Shown here: positions 27,401-36,609 of the stretch, piece after piece
Layout of the letters: the number at the start of each line of letters is the position of its first letter
Numbering within the stretch: the first letter of the stretch is position 1
From: Lysinibacillus sp. 2017
Lineage (GTDB): Bacteria > Bacillota > Bacilli > Bacillales_A > Planococcaceae
Length of the DNA: 64,000 nucleotides
Direction: 5' to 3'
Assembly: GCF_003073375.1 (NCBI RefSeq)
Contig: NZ_CP029002.1
Location: forward strand, 420,001-484,000
Program-made: the position numbers and the translations under genes
Notes under the pieces: model-generated
Seen by the model: the letters and a program-made list of their open reading frames with translations, nothing else
Databases searched by the model: none
What the model was told of the DNA's origin: nothing

Positions 27401-28753
27401 TTAAAATAAAATATGTGCAATGACTGCAATAATTGGAATCGAGATAAGTGTACGGATTAAGAAAATCGCGAACAAGTCCCATAATTTAATTGGGAGCTTC
27501 GTACCAAGAATTAATCCACCGACTTCTGACATGTAAATTAATTGTGTAACGGAAACGGTAGCGATAAAGAAGCGAGTCATTTCAGATTCAATTCCGGCTC
27601 CTAAAATAGAAGGAAGCAGCATATCTGCAAATCCAACAATCATTGTTTGTGCAGCTTCACCGGCTTCAGGAATTTGTAATAATGCTAAAATCGGTTCGAA
27701 CGGCATTCCTAAAATACGGAAAAAGCTTGTGAATTCAGCTAATACTAACGCGATGGAACCGAATGCCATAATAATAGGTGTGACAGCGAACCACATTTCT
27801 AATACATTGATAAAGCCGTTTTTGAACATTAGTCCTAAATTACGATTGGAATCGGCTTTTGATAATGCACTGTGTAAACCGAACGTAAAGACGTTAAAGC
27901 CTTCTTTTACATCCTCGCGATTTTTTGGAACTTCAGAGCCATCGATTAACGTATCCGCTTTTTGTTTCAACGGATAAATACGTGGCATGATGAAGGCTAA
28001 AATAACACCACATAAAATAACGGAAATATAAAACTCAGCGAAGTAATCCGCAATACCAATTGTTTCAACAACGACTAAGCAAAATGTAATCGAAACAACA
28101 GAGAAGGTTGTCGCAATCGTCGCTGCTTCTCGACTGGTATAGTTCTTTTCTTCGTACTGTTTACTTGTTAAAAGAACACCAATCGTACCATCCCCAACCC
28201 ATGAGGCAAGACAGTCGATGGCAGAACGCCCTGGAATTTTAAATAATGGACGCATCACTTTGACCATCATGGAGCCGAAAAACTCTAACAAACCGTAGTC
28301 TGTTAATAATGGTAAAAGTAAGCCTGCAAATAAAAACAGGACAAACATAAATGTCACAAGTCCAGAAACAGGATCAATTAATACACCCGTTGTATCAGCA
28401 CTCGTGAAGCTTTCAGGACCTACTTGGAAAATGTACATCCCAGCAAAAAATACAGCAAGGACACGCATGATCATCCAAAACCAGTGGACACGGAATAAAG
28501 AATCCATTAACGTACGAGGACCCTTTTGTGGAATAAACTGCATCACCACAGAGCCAACCGCTGCAATGATAAACACAATAAAGGCGAACCAATGGATAAA
28601 CGGTTCTACTTTTCCTGCAAGTAAATTGGCAAGAATCGCAATCGGAACTTTCATGCCATCTGCCGTATTAATCGGAGTGATAAATAAAAATACCCCTAAT
28701 GCAGAGAGGGCGATGAATAGGAACCATGTATAAAAAGAAAATTTTGTTTTCAT
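27401..28753 (-). CDS. YjiH-family membrane protein with nucleoside-recognition (Gate) domains
   Basis: A 450-residue protein with about ten membrane segments. It carries the Gate-type nucleoside-recognition signatures of the YjiH family, for example IPGRSAIDCLASWVGDGTIG near residue 170 and MIVGFADMLLPSILGAG near residue 365. The family is placed among transporters of unproven substrate. It is alone on its strand between ilvA and bshB2 with its own terminator. The 270-bp upstream gap (28754-29023) is AT-rich and contains only the bshB2 terminator that I can support. Confidence 0.78.
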   Translation of the reverse strand: MKTKFSFYTWFLFIALSALGVFLFITPINTADGMKVPIAILANLLAGKVEPFIHWFAFIVFIIAAVGSVVMQFIPQKGPRTLMDSLFRVHWFWMIMRVLAVFFAGMYIFQVGPESFTSADTTGVLIDPVSGLVTFMFVLFLFAGLLLPLLTDYGLLEFFGSMMVKVMRPLFKIPGRSAIDCLASWVGDGTIGVLLTSKQYEEKNYTSREAATIATTFSVVSITFCLVVVETIGIADYFAEFYISVILCGVILAFIMPRIYPLKQKADTLIDGSEVPKNREDVKEGFNVFTFGLHSALSKADSNRNLGLMFKNGFINVLEMWFAVTPIIMAFGSIALVLAEFTSFFRILGMPFEPILALLQIPEAGEAAQTMIVGFADMLLPSILGAGIESEMTRFFIATVSVTQLIYMSEVGGLILGTKLPIKLWDLFAIFLIRTLISIPIIAVIAHILF

Positions 28754-28974
28754 TTATAATAACCTCTTACTAGTAGATTTGAATATTTATACACTATAAA
28801 ATGAATAATATACACTTGTCCACTGTTTTGCATAAAGATTATATTTTCAGATAATATAAGTGGATAGAATATGAATATAAAGAGTTGGAGGGTATTGATA
28901 AAAGGCAGAGAAGACAGTTTTCTAAAAGAAATTCAGTGGATTTGAATAGTATAAAAATACAAAATTACGCATAA

Positions 28975-29010
28975 CAAAAAGCGAGAGAAAATATCCCTCG
29001 CTCTGATGCT
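28975..29010 (-). terminator. Terminator of the yojF-bshB2 unit
   Basis: On the minus strand AGAGCGAGGG and CTCTCGCT pair around ATATTTT, followed by TTTTTG. Confidence 0.78.
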
Positions 29011-29023
29011 TTAACTAGTAAAA

Positions 29024-29701
29024 TTAATCGTTAAACGTGACATTATAAAACTTCTCAACACTTAACCAACTGTCCGTTAATACTTCACCGTCATCGGCAC
29101 GTTTCGCTGTTTCTTGTATCATCCAGCCCGTTTGAGAGGCATGTGCTTTTAAAGCATTTAATTTATCATTTTTTACTGATTGAATATCGATTGTAACATG
29201 TGGTTCGCCAATCTTTTCGATTGTATCGTTAGCAAATGCACAGGCTAAAATACGTGGACGTTTTTCTTTATCGATTCGGCGTACTGCTTCAACAACAGCA
29301 CGTGCTGTTGCTTCATGGTCAGGGTGCACCGCATAGTTTGGCAAGAACGTGAAAATTAATGAGGGGTTCAATTCGTCGATTAAATCCGTAACAAGTTGCA
29401 CCATTTTTTCATCATCTTCAAATTCCACTGTTTTATCACGTAATCCCATCATACGTAAATCTTCAATCCCCATCGCAGCACAGGCCGCAATTAATTCTTT
29501 ACGACGGACTTCAGGTAATGATTCACGTGTTGCAAATGGGGGATTTCCAAGGTTACGTCCCATTTCGCCTAATGTTAAGCAAGCATATGTAACAGGGACC
29601 CCCATATTACGATACATACGTACAGAACCCGCAACAGAAAAGGCTTCATCATCTGGGTGAGGGTAAACAACTAATACGTGACGTTCTTCTTGTAAAGTCA
29701 T
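29024..29701 (-). CDS. bshB2: Bacillithiol biosynthesis deacetylase BshB2
   Basis: A 225-residue LmbE-family zinc deacetylase. The zinc motif HPDDE is in VVYPHPDDEAFSVAG and the second His block is HPDHEATARAV. BshB removes the acetyl group from GlcNAc-malate in bacillithiol synthesis, and BshB2 is the YojG paralogue. ATG 29701 is preceded by AGGAGGAGATTGAG, so I trimmed the longer frame that would run back into yojF. It lies 13 bp after yojF, the same pairing as yojF-yojG in B. subtilis. Confidence 0.9.
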   Translation of the reverse strand: MTLQEERHVLVVYPHPDDEAFSVAGSVRMYRNMGVPVTYACLTLGEMGRNLGNPPFATRESLPEVRRKELIAACAAMGIEDLRMMGLRDKTVEFEDDEKMVQLVTDLIDELNPSLIFTFLPNYAVHPDHEATARAVVEAVRRIDKEKRPRILACAFANDTIEKIGEPHVTIDIQSVKNDKLNALKAHASQTGWMIQETAKRADDGEVLTDSWLSVEKFYNVTFND

Positions 29702-29714
29702 CTCAATCTCCTCC

Positions 29715-30065
29715 TTAATAAGCAAATGGCGATTCACTAATTTCAAGTGCAACCGCTAGCTTTCCTGTAAAATCTAATCCAGCCATTAGTAAACGACCTT
29801 GATCATCCAATTCAAAGTGGGTAATACCTTGCGCGTAAACCCAGCCATGTTCCATTTTTAAACCGACACGATGTGGTGAATTATCCACGACTTTTCCTAA
29901 TTCATAGCGTATTTTTACATTGCGGATAAATGCCCCCGCATTGAAAAATTGTTCATTATAATGTGTGGCATACGAGCCATTTGTTGTTTCTAGATGAATA
30001 TATACGTCTTTGTTCGCAAAAGAATTGAGTAATTCTTGGAGCTCTTGAGTATTTACTTCTTTCAT
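29715..30065 (-). CDS. yojF: YojF family protein (DUF1806)
   Basis: A 116-residue cytosolic protein of the YojF family, constantly encoded next to bshB2. It is beta-rich, with NGSYATHYNEQFFNAGAFIRN, read in pieces, as the most conserved-looking part. RBS GAAAGGAGAATT precedes ATG 30065. It probably supports bacillithiol metabolism, inferred only from gene pairing; no catalytic motif is evident. Confidence 0.85.
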   Translation of the reverse strand: MKEVNTQELQELLNSFANKDVYIHLETTNGSYATHYNEQFFNAGAFIRNVKIRYELGKVVDNSPHRVGLKMEHGWVYAQGITHFELDDQGRLLMAGLDFTGKLAVALEISESPFAY

Positions 30066-30121
30066 CTCTAATTCTCCTTTCGAATCATATTAAGTTAAGT
30101 ATAGTAAAGTTTTTCAAAGGA

Positions 30122-30163
30122 TGAAAAGAAAAAGTCACACAACCGGTTAATTTGTTGTGTGAC
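30122..30163 (-). terminator. Terminator of pdxK
   Basis: GTCACACAA and TTGTTGTGTGAC pair, followed on the minus strand by TTTTTCTTTTC. Confidence 0.82.
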
Positions 30164-30175
30164 GAATGCATTCAT

Positions 30176-31024
30176 TTACATAATCGTTTCATTTGAAATC
30201 GTCGTTACGGTTACTTTAGGCGCGCCGTAGCGGGGTTTTGCGCCGTGCATGACTGGTCCAACATGCTCGTTTAATGCCCATCCATGTTTAATGGCAGCAG
30301 AAACAAATTGTTTTGCTTCGATGACTGCTTCTTCAACAGAAAGTCCAATTGCTAAGTTTGCACAAACGCTCGCAGCAAATGTACAGCCGGCACCGTGATT
30401 ATAAGTAGAAGCGACTTTTTCTGTTTCTAATAATTTAAACTCAGTCCCGTTAAAGAATAAATCGACGGCTTTATCATGTGCTAATGCTTTGCCGCCTTTA
30501 ATGACAACATTTTTAGCACCTAGCGCATGAATTTTTTGGGCAGCGCTTTGCATTTCTTCAATTGTTTTTGGTGTAGGTACGCCAGCTAACTGACCTGCCT
30601 CAAATAAGTTTGGTGTTACAACTGTTGCAAAAGGTAATAAGTAGTGAATCATCGCTGTAGTATTCCCAGGATTCAACACTTCGTCGTCGCCTTTACAAAT
30701 CATTACGGGATCGATGACAATTTTATCTGTACCAGAGTTTTGAATCGCTTTTGAAGCCATTTGAATAATTTCCTCTGTAGAAAGCATGCCAGTTTTAATG
30801 GCATCAACGCCTGTAGATAGCGCGGTATCCAACTGTTTTTGTAAAAGTTCTGTTGGAAGTGGTGTCACATTGTGGCTCCACGTTTTTGGATCCATCGTGA
30901 CAACAACCGTTAACGCGACCATCCCGTATGTTCCATGTTCTTGGAAAGCCTTTAAATCAGCTTGCATTCCTGCACCAGCTGATGTATCTGAACCTGCAAT
31001 TGTTAATGTTTTTTTGAGCGTCAT
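30176..31024 (-). CDS. pdxK: Pyridoxine/pyridoxal/pyridoxamine kinase (ThiD-like)
   Basis: A 282-residue ribokinase-family kinase. Signature pieces are TIAGSDTSAGAGMQADLKAF at the N-terminus, VIDPVMICKG, VTPNLFEA and the anion-hole block NHGAGCTFAA with the catalytic Cys. The sequence resembles Bacillus PdxK, the ThiD-related enzyme that phosphorylates B6 vitamers, rather than HMP kinase. The adjacent ung and ywdI genes repeat the Bacillus ywd neighbourhood, which supports the PdxK call. It is divergent from ung. Confidence 0.85.
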   Translation of the reverse strand: MTLKKTLTIAGSDTSAGAGMQADLKAFQEHGTYGMVALTVVVTMDPKTWSHNVTPLPTELLQKQLDTALSTGVDAIKTGMLSTEEIIQMASKAIQNSGTDKIVIDPVMICKGDDEVLNPGNTTAMIHYLLPFATVVTPNLFEAGQLAGVPTPKTIEEMQSAAQKIHALGAKNVVIKGGKALAHDKAVDLFFNGTEFKLLETEKVASTYNHGAGCTFAASVCANLAIGLSVEEAVIEAKQFVSAAIKHGWALNEHVGPVMHGAKPRYGAPKVTVTTISNETIM

Positions 31025-31187
31025 ATCGCATTTCTCCTTAAATTGAAAATTCGAAGTATAATTGCATTTAGTATAACGCGCAACTGACTATATAAAAATA
31101 GCCAGAAATTAAAAAAACTATAAGGTCAGAATTTCTGCTTGAAATTTTTTTATGAATTGACTACTTTTGAAAGAAGAGGTGAACGAA

Positions 31188-31904
31188 ATGATTGAAACAG
31201 TAACGAATAAATGGCGTGATGTATTACATGAACAAACAACCTATGATTATTATAAGAAGTTGCAAACATTTTTAGCCAAAGAATATAACGAAGCTACGAT
31301 TTATCCGAAGCAAGAAGCTGTCCTTAACGCATTAACATACACAGATTATGATGATGTGAAAGTCGTATTATTAGGACAAGATCCGTATCATGGACCACGT
31401 CAAGCACATGGGTTAAGTTTTTCCGTATTACCAGGACAAAAGCTTCCACCCAGTCTAAGAAATATGATGAAAGAATTACAGGACGATTTAGGGTGCGAAT
31501 TGCCAGATCACGGGGAGCTGACACATTGGGCAAAGCAGGGAGTTCTGTTATTAAATACAGTATTAACTGTGCGCGCGGGTGAAGCACATTCGCATAAAGG
31601 GCAGGGTTGGGAACAATTCACAGATGCAGTTATTGAAAGTATAGCCAAACGCGAGCAGCCTGTTGTCTTTTTATTGTGGGGAAAACCTGCACAAAGTAAA
31701 CGTCAAATAATTGAACGCTATCCAAATGGGCATATCATTTTAGAAGCGCCACATCCTAGTCCATTAAGCGCGCATCGTGGCTTTTTTGGCAGTAACCCAT
31801 ATTCCAAAACAAATGATGCATTAATTCAATTAGGACAAGCACCCATCGATTGGTGTATCCCGCATAAACAGGCTAAACTTTTTGATGAAAGCATGGTAAA
31901 GTGA
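31188..31904 (+). CDS. ung: Uracil-DNA glycosylase, family 1
   Basis: A 238-residue base-excision repair enzyme that removes uracil from DNA. The water-activating motif GQDPYHGPRQAHGLSFS, the uracil-specificity Asn in LLNTVLTVR and the HPSPLSAHRGFFGS leucine loop are intact. Start ATG 31188 follows AGAGGTGAACGAA; an earlier in-frame start lacks an RBS. Two short genes follow with 23-bp spacing and a 4-nt overlap, so it leads a small operon ending at the ywdK terminator. Confidence 0.94.
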   Translation: MIETVTNKWRDVLHEQTTYDYYKKLQTFLAKEYNEATIYPKQEAVLNALTYTDYDDVKVVLLGQDPYHGPRQAHGLSFSVLPGQKLPPSLRNMMKELQDDLGCELPDHGELTHWAKQGVLLLNTVLTVRAGEAHSHKGQGWEQFTDAVIESIAKREQPVVFLLWGKPAQSKRQIIERYPNGHIILEAPHPSPLSAHRGFFGSNPYSKTNDALIQLGQAPIDWCIPHKQAKLFDESMVK

Positions 31905-31927
31905 GTATGAAAGAGAGGGAGTAACTG

Positions 31928-32104
31928 ATGAATGTCGATTGCTTTAAATGTCAATACTTCCGCGTAACTTGGGATCCAAACAATCCACGTGGCTGCTCAG
32001 CATATGGCTTTAAAACAAAGCAGCTGCCATCTGTTCTAGTGAAGAAATCTTCTGGTATGGATTGCTTAAAATTTGTACCAAAAAAACGGGAGGATCAGCG
32101 ATGA
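31928..32104 (+). CDS. 58-residue cysteine-rich protein, probable zinc-binding
   Basis: A short frame with a good RBS (GAGAGGGAG) before ATG 31928. The product has four cysteines as CxxC (C5, C8), C23 and C46, an arrangement that suggests a small zinc ribbon, with a basic tail. Its stop overlaps the next start as ATGA (32101-32104), a sign of translational coupling and good evidence of coding. It sits between ung and ywdI. I cannot name a family. A DNA-repair or nucleic-acid-binding role is a guess from position. Confidence 0.72.
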   Translation: MNVDCFKCQYFRVTWDPNNPRGCSAYGFKTKQLPSVLVKKSSGMDCLKFVPKKREDQR

Positions 32105-32388
32105 TTACATATGAAAAAATTGTAGCGCAAATTGCAAAGCTTGCCGTACAAGCGAACGATACAAAAGATGAACAGCATGTCCGCGAACAGCTAACAGCGA
32201 TTCGCGCATTATGCGATGTCGTATTGAATGATGATGCGGTTCAGTCAAACCAATCGCGCACATCATATACAGAATCGAATTTTGTAAATCAATCAATCCC
32301 ATCGCCCGTTTTTACACAACCAGTGATGAATTCGTCGCAAAAGCTAGAAGAAGCGGATGCGAATGGTGATTCTATTTTTGATTTCTAA
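32101..32388 (+). CDS. ywdI: YwdI family protein (DUF5327)
   Basis: A 95-residue protein. The N-terminal half (residues 1-45) is helical, and the rest is Ser/Asn/Gln-rich, probably disordered, ending in the acidic GDSIFDF. Its place directly after ung and before ywdK matches the B. subtilis order. ATG 32101 overlaps the upstream stop by 4 nt and has GGGAGGATCAGCG in front. Function is unknown. Confidence 0.75.
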   Translation: MITYEKIVAQIAKLAVQANDTKDEQHVREQLTAIRALCDVVLNDDAVQSNQSRTSYTESNFVNQSIPSPVFTQPVMNSSQKLEEADANGDSIFDF

Positions 32389-32412
32389 TAGAGAAAAAGA
32401 GAGGTAATACTA

Positions 32413-32790
32413 ATGAAAAGTTCAATTGTTTCAGGTGCGATTCACGGATTTTTAGCTGTAGCGCTTGGTGCATTCGCTGCACATGCATTAAAGGAAGTAT
32501 TAGATGATTACGGTGCAGGTATTTGGGATACAGCAGTTCAATACCAAATGTTCCATGCCGTGGCTCTTATTATAGTCGGCATCTTAATGTCAAAAGCCAT
32601 TTTTGGCGAAGTAAAAGCATTAAAAACGGCGATGATCTGCTTCAACTTAGGAATCATTTTCTTCTCAGGTAGCCTAATGGTTCTTGCTATTACAGGAATT
32701 AAAGTATTAGGTGCCATCACACCAATTGGTGGCGTACTATTTTTAATTGGCTGGTTTATGATTATTAAAACAGCACTGAAAAAAGCATAA
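32413..32790 (+). CDS. ywdK: DUF423 membrane protein YwdK
   Basis: A 125-residue protein with four membrane segments. The start GAIHGFLAVALGAFAAHALK and the central YQMFHAVALI are typical DUF423 blocks. RBS AGAGAGGTAATACT precedes ATG 32413. It ends the ung operon at a terminator. Physiological role is not established. Confidence 0.87.
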   Translation: MKSSIVSGAIHGFLAVALGAFAAHALKEVLDDYGAGIWDTAVQYQMFHAVALIIVGILMSKAIFGEVKALKTAMICFNLGIIFFSGSLMVLAITGIKVLGAITPIGGVLFLIGWFMIIKTALKKA

Positions 32791-32818
32791 AGAGAAAAAT
32801 AACTTACAACGCCTAAAG

Positions 32819-32858
32819 TACGAATTTGACCTGGTCAAATTTGTGCTTTTTTTTATGA
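32819..32858 (+). terminator. Terminator of the ung operon
   Basis: ACGAATTTGACC and GGTCAAATTTGTGCT pair around TG, then eight T residues. Confidence 0.85.
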
Positions 32859-32974
32859 AATACTTCCATTTCTCTATTTTTTAAAATCTAAATTTAGGTA
32901 AAAAGTAAAAGTTTTTCAAAATTGTCGGAATTTATTGTATAGTTATATAGTAATCGGAAAAAGGTGGGAAATGA

Positions 32975-34156
32975 ATGGATCAATTATTAACGAAGTTACA
33001 AGAAAGCTTTGAAGAAATGGTTATCATTAGACGTTACTTACATGAGTATCCCGAATTGTCTCATGAAGAAGTACATACACCCGCTTATATCGCAAGTTTT
33101 TACCGCGAGCTCGGCTTAGAAGTTCGCGAACAGGTAGGCGGACGCGGTGTCGTTGCAACGCTTCGGGGTGCAAAGCTTGGAAAAACGGTTGCATTACGAG
33201 CAGACTTTGACGGTCTAGCGATTCAGGAATTAAATGATTTACCTTATAAATCAAAAAACGATGGCATTATGCATGCATGTGGACATGACGGACATACCGC
33301 AACGCTATTAGTATTAGCCAAAATTTTGGTGGAAATGCGTGAAGCGTTATCAGGAAATGTTGTTTTCATTCATCAACATGCTGAAGAAGTAGCTCCGGGT
33401 GGTGCAAAGGCGATGATTGAGGATGGCTGTTTAGATGGTGTTGACGTCATTTACGGCACGCATTTATGGGCACCGACACCACTAGGAGAAGTACTTGTCT
33501 GTGAAGGGGCAATTATGGCGGCAGCAGACCGCTTTGAACTCGTCATTCAAGGCAAAGGCGGGCACGGTGCAGAACCACAACATTCGGTGGACGCCATTGT
33601 TGTAGGCGCCCATTTTGTAACGCAATTACAAACAATTGTGTCGCGTAGAGTAGCCCCTTTACAATCTGCTGTGATAACAGTCGGCCTTTTTGAAGCCATT
33701 AATCCGTTCAATGTCATTGCGGATACAGTGAAAATTCAGGGGACGGTTCGAGCATTTGACGAACAAGTCCGCGAACAAATTAAAGAAGAAATTGAACATT
33801 TATTAAACTATACATGTAAAGCGATGCATGCCACTTATGAATATGCCTATTTTGATGGATACCCGCCGGTAGTGAATCATGCGCACGATACGCAATTTAT
33901 TGCGCAAGTAGCACAACAAATTCCATCGGTTGAACAAGTTTCTGTTTGTCCGCCATTTATGATTGGCGAAGATTTTGGTTATTATATGCAGCATGTTCCA
34001 GGTACATTTTTCTTCACTGGAGCCAAAAATCCAGAGTGGGAAGAGGCTTATCCACATCATCATGCGAAGTTTGACTTTGATGAGCGTGCGATGTTAATTG
34101 CGGCACAAGTTTTAGGAAAAGCGACATTAGACTATTTAAATAGCGAAGTTGAATGA
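32975..34156 (+). CDS. M20-family metallo-amidohydrolase (N-acyl-L-amino acid amidohydrolase type)
   Basis: A 393-residue zinc peptidase-fold enzyme of the M20D group. Metal-ligand blocks are HEYPELSHEE, ALRADFDGLAI, HACGHDGHTA and the catalytic Glu pair in HQHAEEVAPGG; the dimerisation-domain GKGGHGAEPQHSVDAI follows. Members hydrolyse N-acyl or N-acetyl amino acids, or hippurate-like amides. Substrate cannot be read from the sequence. RBS AAAAGGTGGGAA precedes ATG 32975. It appears monocistronic, with the chemoreceptor gene starting 58 bp later. Confidence 0.87.
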   Translation: MDQLLTKLQESFEEMVIIRRYLHEYPELSHEEVHTPAYIASFYRELGLEVREQVGGRGVVATLRGAKLGKTVALRADFDGLAIQELNDLPYKSKNDGIMHACGHDGHTATLLVLAKILVEMREALSGNVVFIHQHAEEVAPGGAKAMIEDGCLDGVDVIYGTHLWAPTPLGEVLVCEGAIMAAADRFELVIQGKGGHGAEPQHSVDAIVVGAHFVTQLQTIVSRRVAPLQSAVITVGLFEAINPFNVIADTVKIQGTVRAFDEQVREQIKEEIEHLLNYTCKAMHATYEYAYFDGYPPVVNHAHDTQFIAQVAQQIPSVEQVSVCPPFMIGEDFGYYMQHVPGTFFFTGAKNPEWEEAYPHHHAKFDFDERAMLIAAQVLGKATLDYLNSEVE

Positions 34157-34214
34157 AAAACTAATGCTGGACAAATAAAAATAAAATAGAGTTATTTAAG
34201 AGAGGAAGTAAGAA

Positions 34215-35903
34215 ATGAGCGTTGGAACAAAGCTAAATATGGCTTTCTATTCGATGATTGCGATATTTACATTAACCGTAGTAGTAAACTTTTTCAGTAT
34301 AAATAATATTGAAAGTAAAACAGAAGAAGCTTTAAATAATCGAGTTGAACAAATTCGTGCAGTGGATGATATTCGATTTGGGACTGCCATGCAAGGCTTA
34401 TATGCTCGTTCAGTTGTTTTAGATGGGAAAGATGAGAGTTTCGAAAATTTTGAACTTTATAAGACCTATCTAACTGATGCAATCACTCATTTAGAAAGTT
34501 TAACGACAAATGAACAGATGGTTGCTTATATTGAAGAAATTAAATCGTATAACAAAGCCTTTAATAATGGGGCGTTAGATATGGTCGATACGTATAATCG
34601 AGGGGAAACGCGTTTAGCAAATGGATTTATCAATACAAAATTGCGTGATGCGAATAACGGGATTTTAGAGGTTGCGGCACAAATCGTACAATATCAAGAA
34701 GAACAACTAGATAAAATCAGCAAAGAAACAGATGCAGCCATTGCTTTAACAAAAATAGTGGCCATCATCGCTTTAATAATTTGTGTCATTATTGTATTTA
34801 GCTTTATTATATCTATTCGAAAAACAATTACTATGCCATTAAAACTAGTAGTTAGTGAAGCAAAATATGTGGCATCAGGTGATTTATCTCGTGAAGATGT
34901 TCGCATGAAAACAAAAGATGAAATTGGTCAATTAGGTGATGCATTCAATGCGATGAAAAATAATTTATCGAATTTAATCAAAAATATTCAAGTGAATTCA
35001 GAGCAGTTAAGTGGTTCTGCACAGGAGCTTTCAGCAAGTACAGAAGAAATTTCAGCATCGACCGAAGAAGTAACAATGCGCGTAGAGGCTACGACAGAAA
35101 CTGCGCAAGTATCAGCACAAGCATCAACGGAAAGTGCCCGAGCGATGGAAGAAACCGCACAAGGGATACACCGAATTGCAGAAGCGACACAAGCCTTACA
35201 TTCCAATTCATTAGATGCGTCACATACAGCAACGAATGGTGGAACGATTATTGTTCAAGCAAAAGACCAAATGAAAATTATTAATGAATCAACAAATTCA
35301 GTCAATGCGTTAGTCCAAAAATTAGCGCAACAAACAGAGGAAATTAATAATATTTCAAAAGTCATTACAGATATTACGGATCAAACGAACTTGTTATCAT
35401 TAAATGCAGCGATCGAAGCCGCACGTGCAGGAGAGCATGGAAAAGGCTTCGCTGTTGTAGCAGATGAAGTTCGTAAGCTAGCCGAACAATCGAAAAACTC
35501 AGCAAGCTCAATCGTTAGCTTAACACTAGAAATTAAAGCAGACACCGAAAATGTAGAGCGCGCTGTATCAGAATCGTTAGTATCCGTAAAAGACGGCGTT
35601 CAAATTATTACGGAAGCGGGCGAGTCGTTTACATCGATTGCAAAAGCAGTCAATCAAATGACAACGCAAATTCAAGAAATTTCCGCAACGTCAGAGCAAT
35701 TATCAGCAAGTGCGGAAGAGGTAACCGCTTCTGTTAATGAAATTGCCATTGGTTCAAGTGAATCGAGTAGCAATCTTGAAATGATAGCTGCAGCAGTAGA
35801 GGAACAATCTGCAACAATGCAACAAGTTAATGCAGTAGCCATTACATTAACGGAAAATGCACAGGATTTACAAAGCGAAATCCAACAATTTAAAGTACGT
35901 TAA
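34215..35903 (+). CDS. Transmembrane methyl-accepting chemotaxis protein
   Basis: A 562-residue receptor. It has a membrane segment at residues 8-30, an extracytoplasmic four-helix-bundle type sensor (about 31-175), and a second membrane segment (about 178-200). A HAMP domain (about 202-255) and a long signalling hairpin follow. The tip carries the [20 protein letters not shown] and [11 protein letters not shown] consensus. Several Glu/Gln-rich heptads ([14 protein letters not shown]) are likely methylation sites. It transmits ligand binding to CheA. The ligand is unknown. RBS GAGAGGAAG precedes ATG 34215. Confidence 0.92.
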   Translation: MSVGTKLNMAFYSMIAIFTLTVVVNFFSINNIESKTEEALNNRVEQIRAVDDIRFGTAMQGLYARSVVLDGKDESFENFELYKTYLTDAITHLESLTTNEQMVAYIEEIKSYNKAFNNGALDMVDTYNRGETRLANGFINTKLRDANNGILEVAAQIVQYQEEQLDKISKETDAAIALTKIVAIIALIICVIIVFSFIISIRKTITMPLKLVVSEAKYVASGDLSREDVRMKTKDEIGQLGDAFNAMKNNLSNLIKNIQVNSEQLSGSAQELSASTEEISASTEEVTMRVEATTETAQVSAQASTESARAMEETAQGIHRIAEATQALHSNSLDASHTATNGGTIIVQAKDQMKIINESTNSVNALVQKLAQQTEEINNISKVITDITDQTNLLSLNAAIEAARAGEHGKGFAVVADEVRKLAEQSKNSASSIVSLTLEIKADTENVERAVSESLVSVKDGVQIITEAGESFTSIAKAVNQMTTQIQEISATSEQLSASAEEVTASVNEIAIGSSESSSNLEMIAAAVEEQSATMQQVNAVAITLTENAQDLQSEIQQFKVR

Positions 35904-35907
35904 TAAA

Positions 35908-35946
35908 ACGCCTCCTATAGCTTAGACAGCTGTAGGAGGCGTTTTT
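35908..35946 (+). terminator. Terminator of the chemoreceptor gene
   Basis: AAACGCCTCCTATAGCT and AGCTGTAGGAGGCGTTT pair around TAGAC, followed by TTTTTG. Confidence 0.9.
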
Positions 35947-35956
35947 TGTAAGTAAG

Positions 35957-36136
35957 TAAATTGTAAATCGCTCGTAGTATGGATAATTTTAAAAATAAAG
36001 TGTACTTCACGTCTAGGCAACAGCGCCAGCTCCTCGAGCTTTTCGGCCCCTCCTACGAAAGTGGTGGAACGTTTACTTTCTTGTCGGGTCCTCCAAAGCT
36101 TATCGGGGCTAAACGGCTCTTTAGCACTTTTGTTCT
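35957..36136. repeat. Dispersed repeat copy A (longest)
   Basis: A roughly 180-base non-coding segment of higher GC than its surroundings, between the chemoreceptor terminator and gerQ. Its left end is shared with 6456-6508 and its right end with 6509-6535 and 20570-20624. The style (GCGCCAGCTCCTCGAGC, GGTCCTCCAAAGC) resembles the intergenic repeats common in Bacillales genomes. No open frame explains it. Confidence 0.6.
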
Positions 36137-36471
36137 TATGGTGTTTGGGTGAAATAATTGAGTTCTTCATCAAATTCTGCATAATCAAAGTAAATCATCG
36201 GGAATAAAAAGCGATGATCCGTTTTTAAATCGCGTAAAATCACATGATCTCGGCCCGCTGCTTCAACGACCCCACGAACCGCACGCGTATTGTTGCCCGC
36301 AACCGCATTATCAAACGAAAAATAAAAGTTCCCAGGTTTTCCTCGATTTAAACGTAAAATGTTTTCAATATAGGATTCTTCGCGCGGAAACGTCGAACCT
36401 TGTAAATTTGCTTGGGACGGTATACCAGACGGATTCATTTGTTGCATTGGAGAAGTCCAATAGTAAGTCAA
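36136..36471 (-). CDS. gerQ: Spore coat protein GerQ
   Basis: A 111-residue protein. The C-terminal two thirds match GerQ (YwdL): YIENILRLNRGKPGNFYFSF, VVEAAGRDHVILRD and LFPMIYFDYAEFDEE. GerQ is an inner-coat protein needed for function of the cortex-lytic enzyme CwlJ, and in Bacillus it is cross-linked by transglutaminase. The Gln/Met-rich N-terminus (MTYYWTSPMQQMNPSG) is short and low in complexity. It stands a few genes from ywdK, close to the B. subtilis order. It shows that the organism forms spores. Confidence 0.9.
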   Translation of the reverse strand: MTYYWTSPMQQMNPSGIPSQANLQGSTFPREESYIENILRLNRGKPGNFYFSFDNAVAGNNTRAVRGVVEAAGRDHVILRDLKTDHRFLFPMIYFDYAEFDEELNYFTQTP

Positions 36472-36522
36472 TTTTGCATCCTTTCTATAAGAAAATTACA
36501 TGTTAATACAATCGGAAGTCGT

Positions 36523-36609
36523 TGGCGAAAAGAAGCAACGTGCCTTAAAGTGCCCGCTATGCAACTGTTCATAGTACTGCTTATGGACATTCGCCTTCTG
36601 CTTCAGCCC
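36523..36609. repeat. Imperfect palindromic intergenic element
   Basis: In the 394-base gap between gerQ and the small membrane gene, GGCGAAAAGAAGCA and TGCTTCAGCC form outer arms and CTATG/CATAG an inner hairpin. The right arm shares TCGCCTTNTGCTTC with the element at 40167-40250. A perfect AAGGAGGTG lies on the minus strand at about 36670-36678 but has no usable start after it. Confidence 0.45.

Noticed and set aside
28754-29023. Possible leader RNA upstream of the YjiH-type gene
   Set aside because: The stretch is AT-rich with scattered direct repeats but no stable stem other than the bshB2 terminator.
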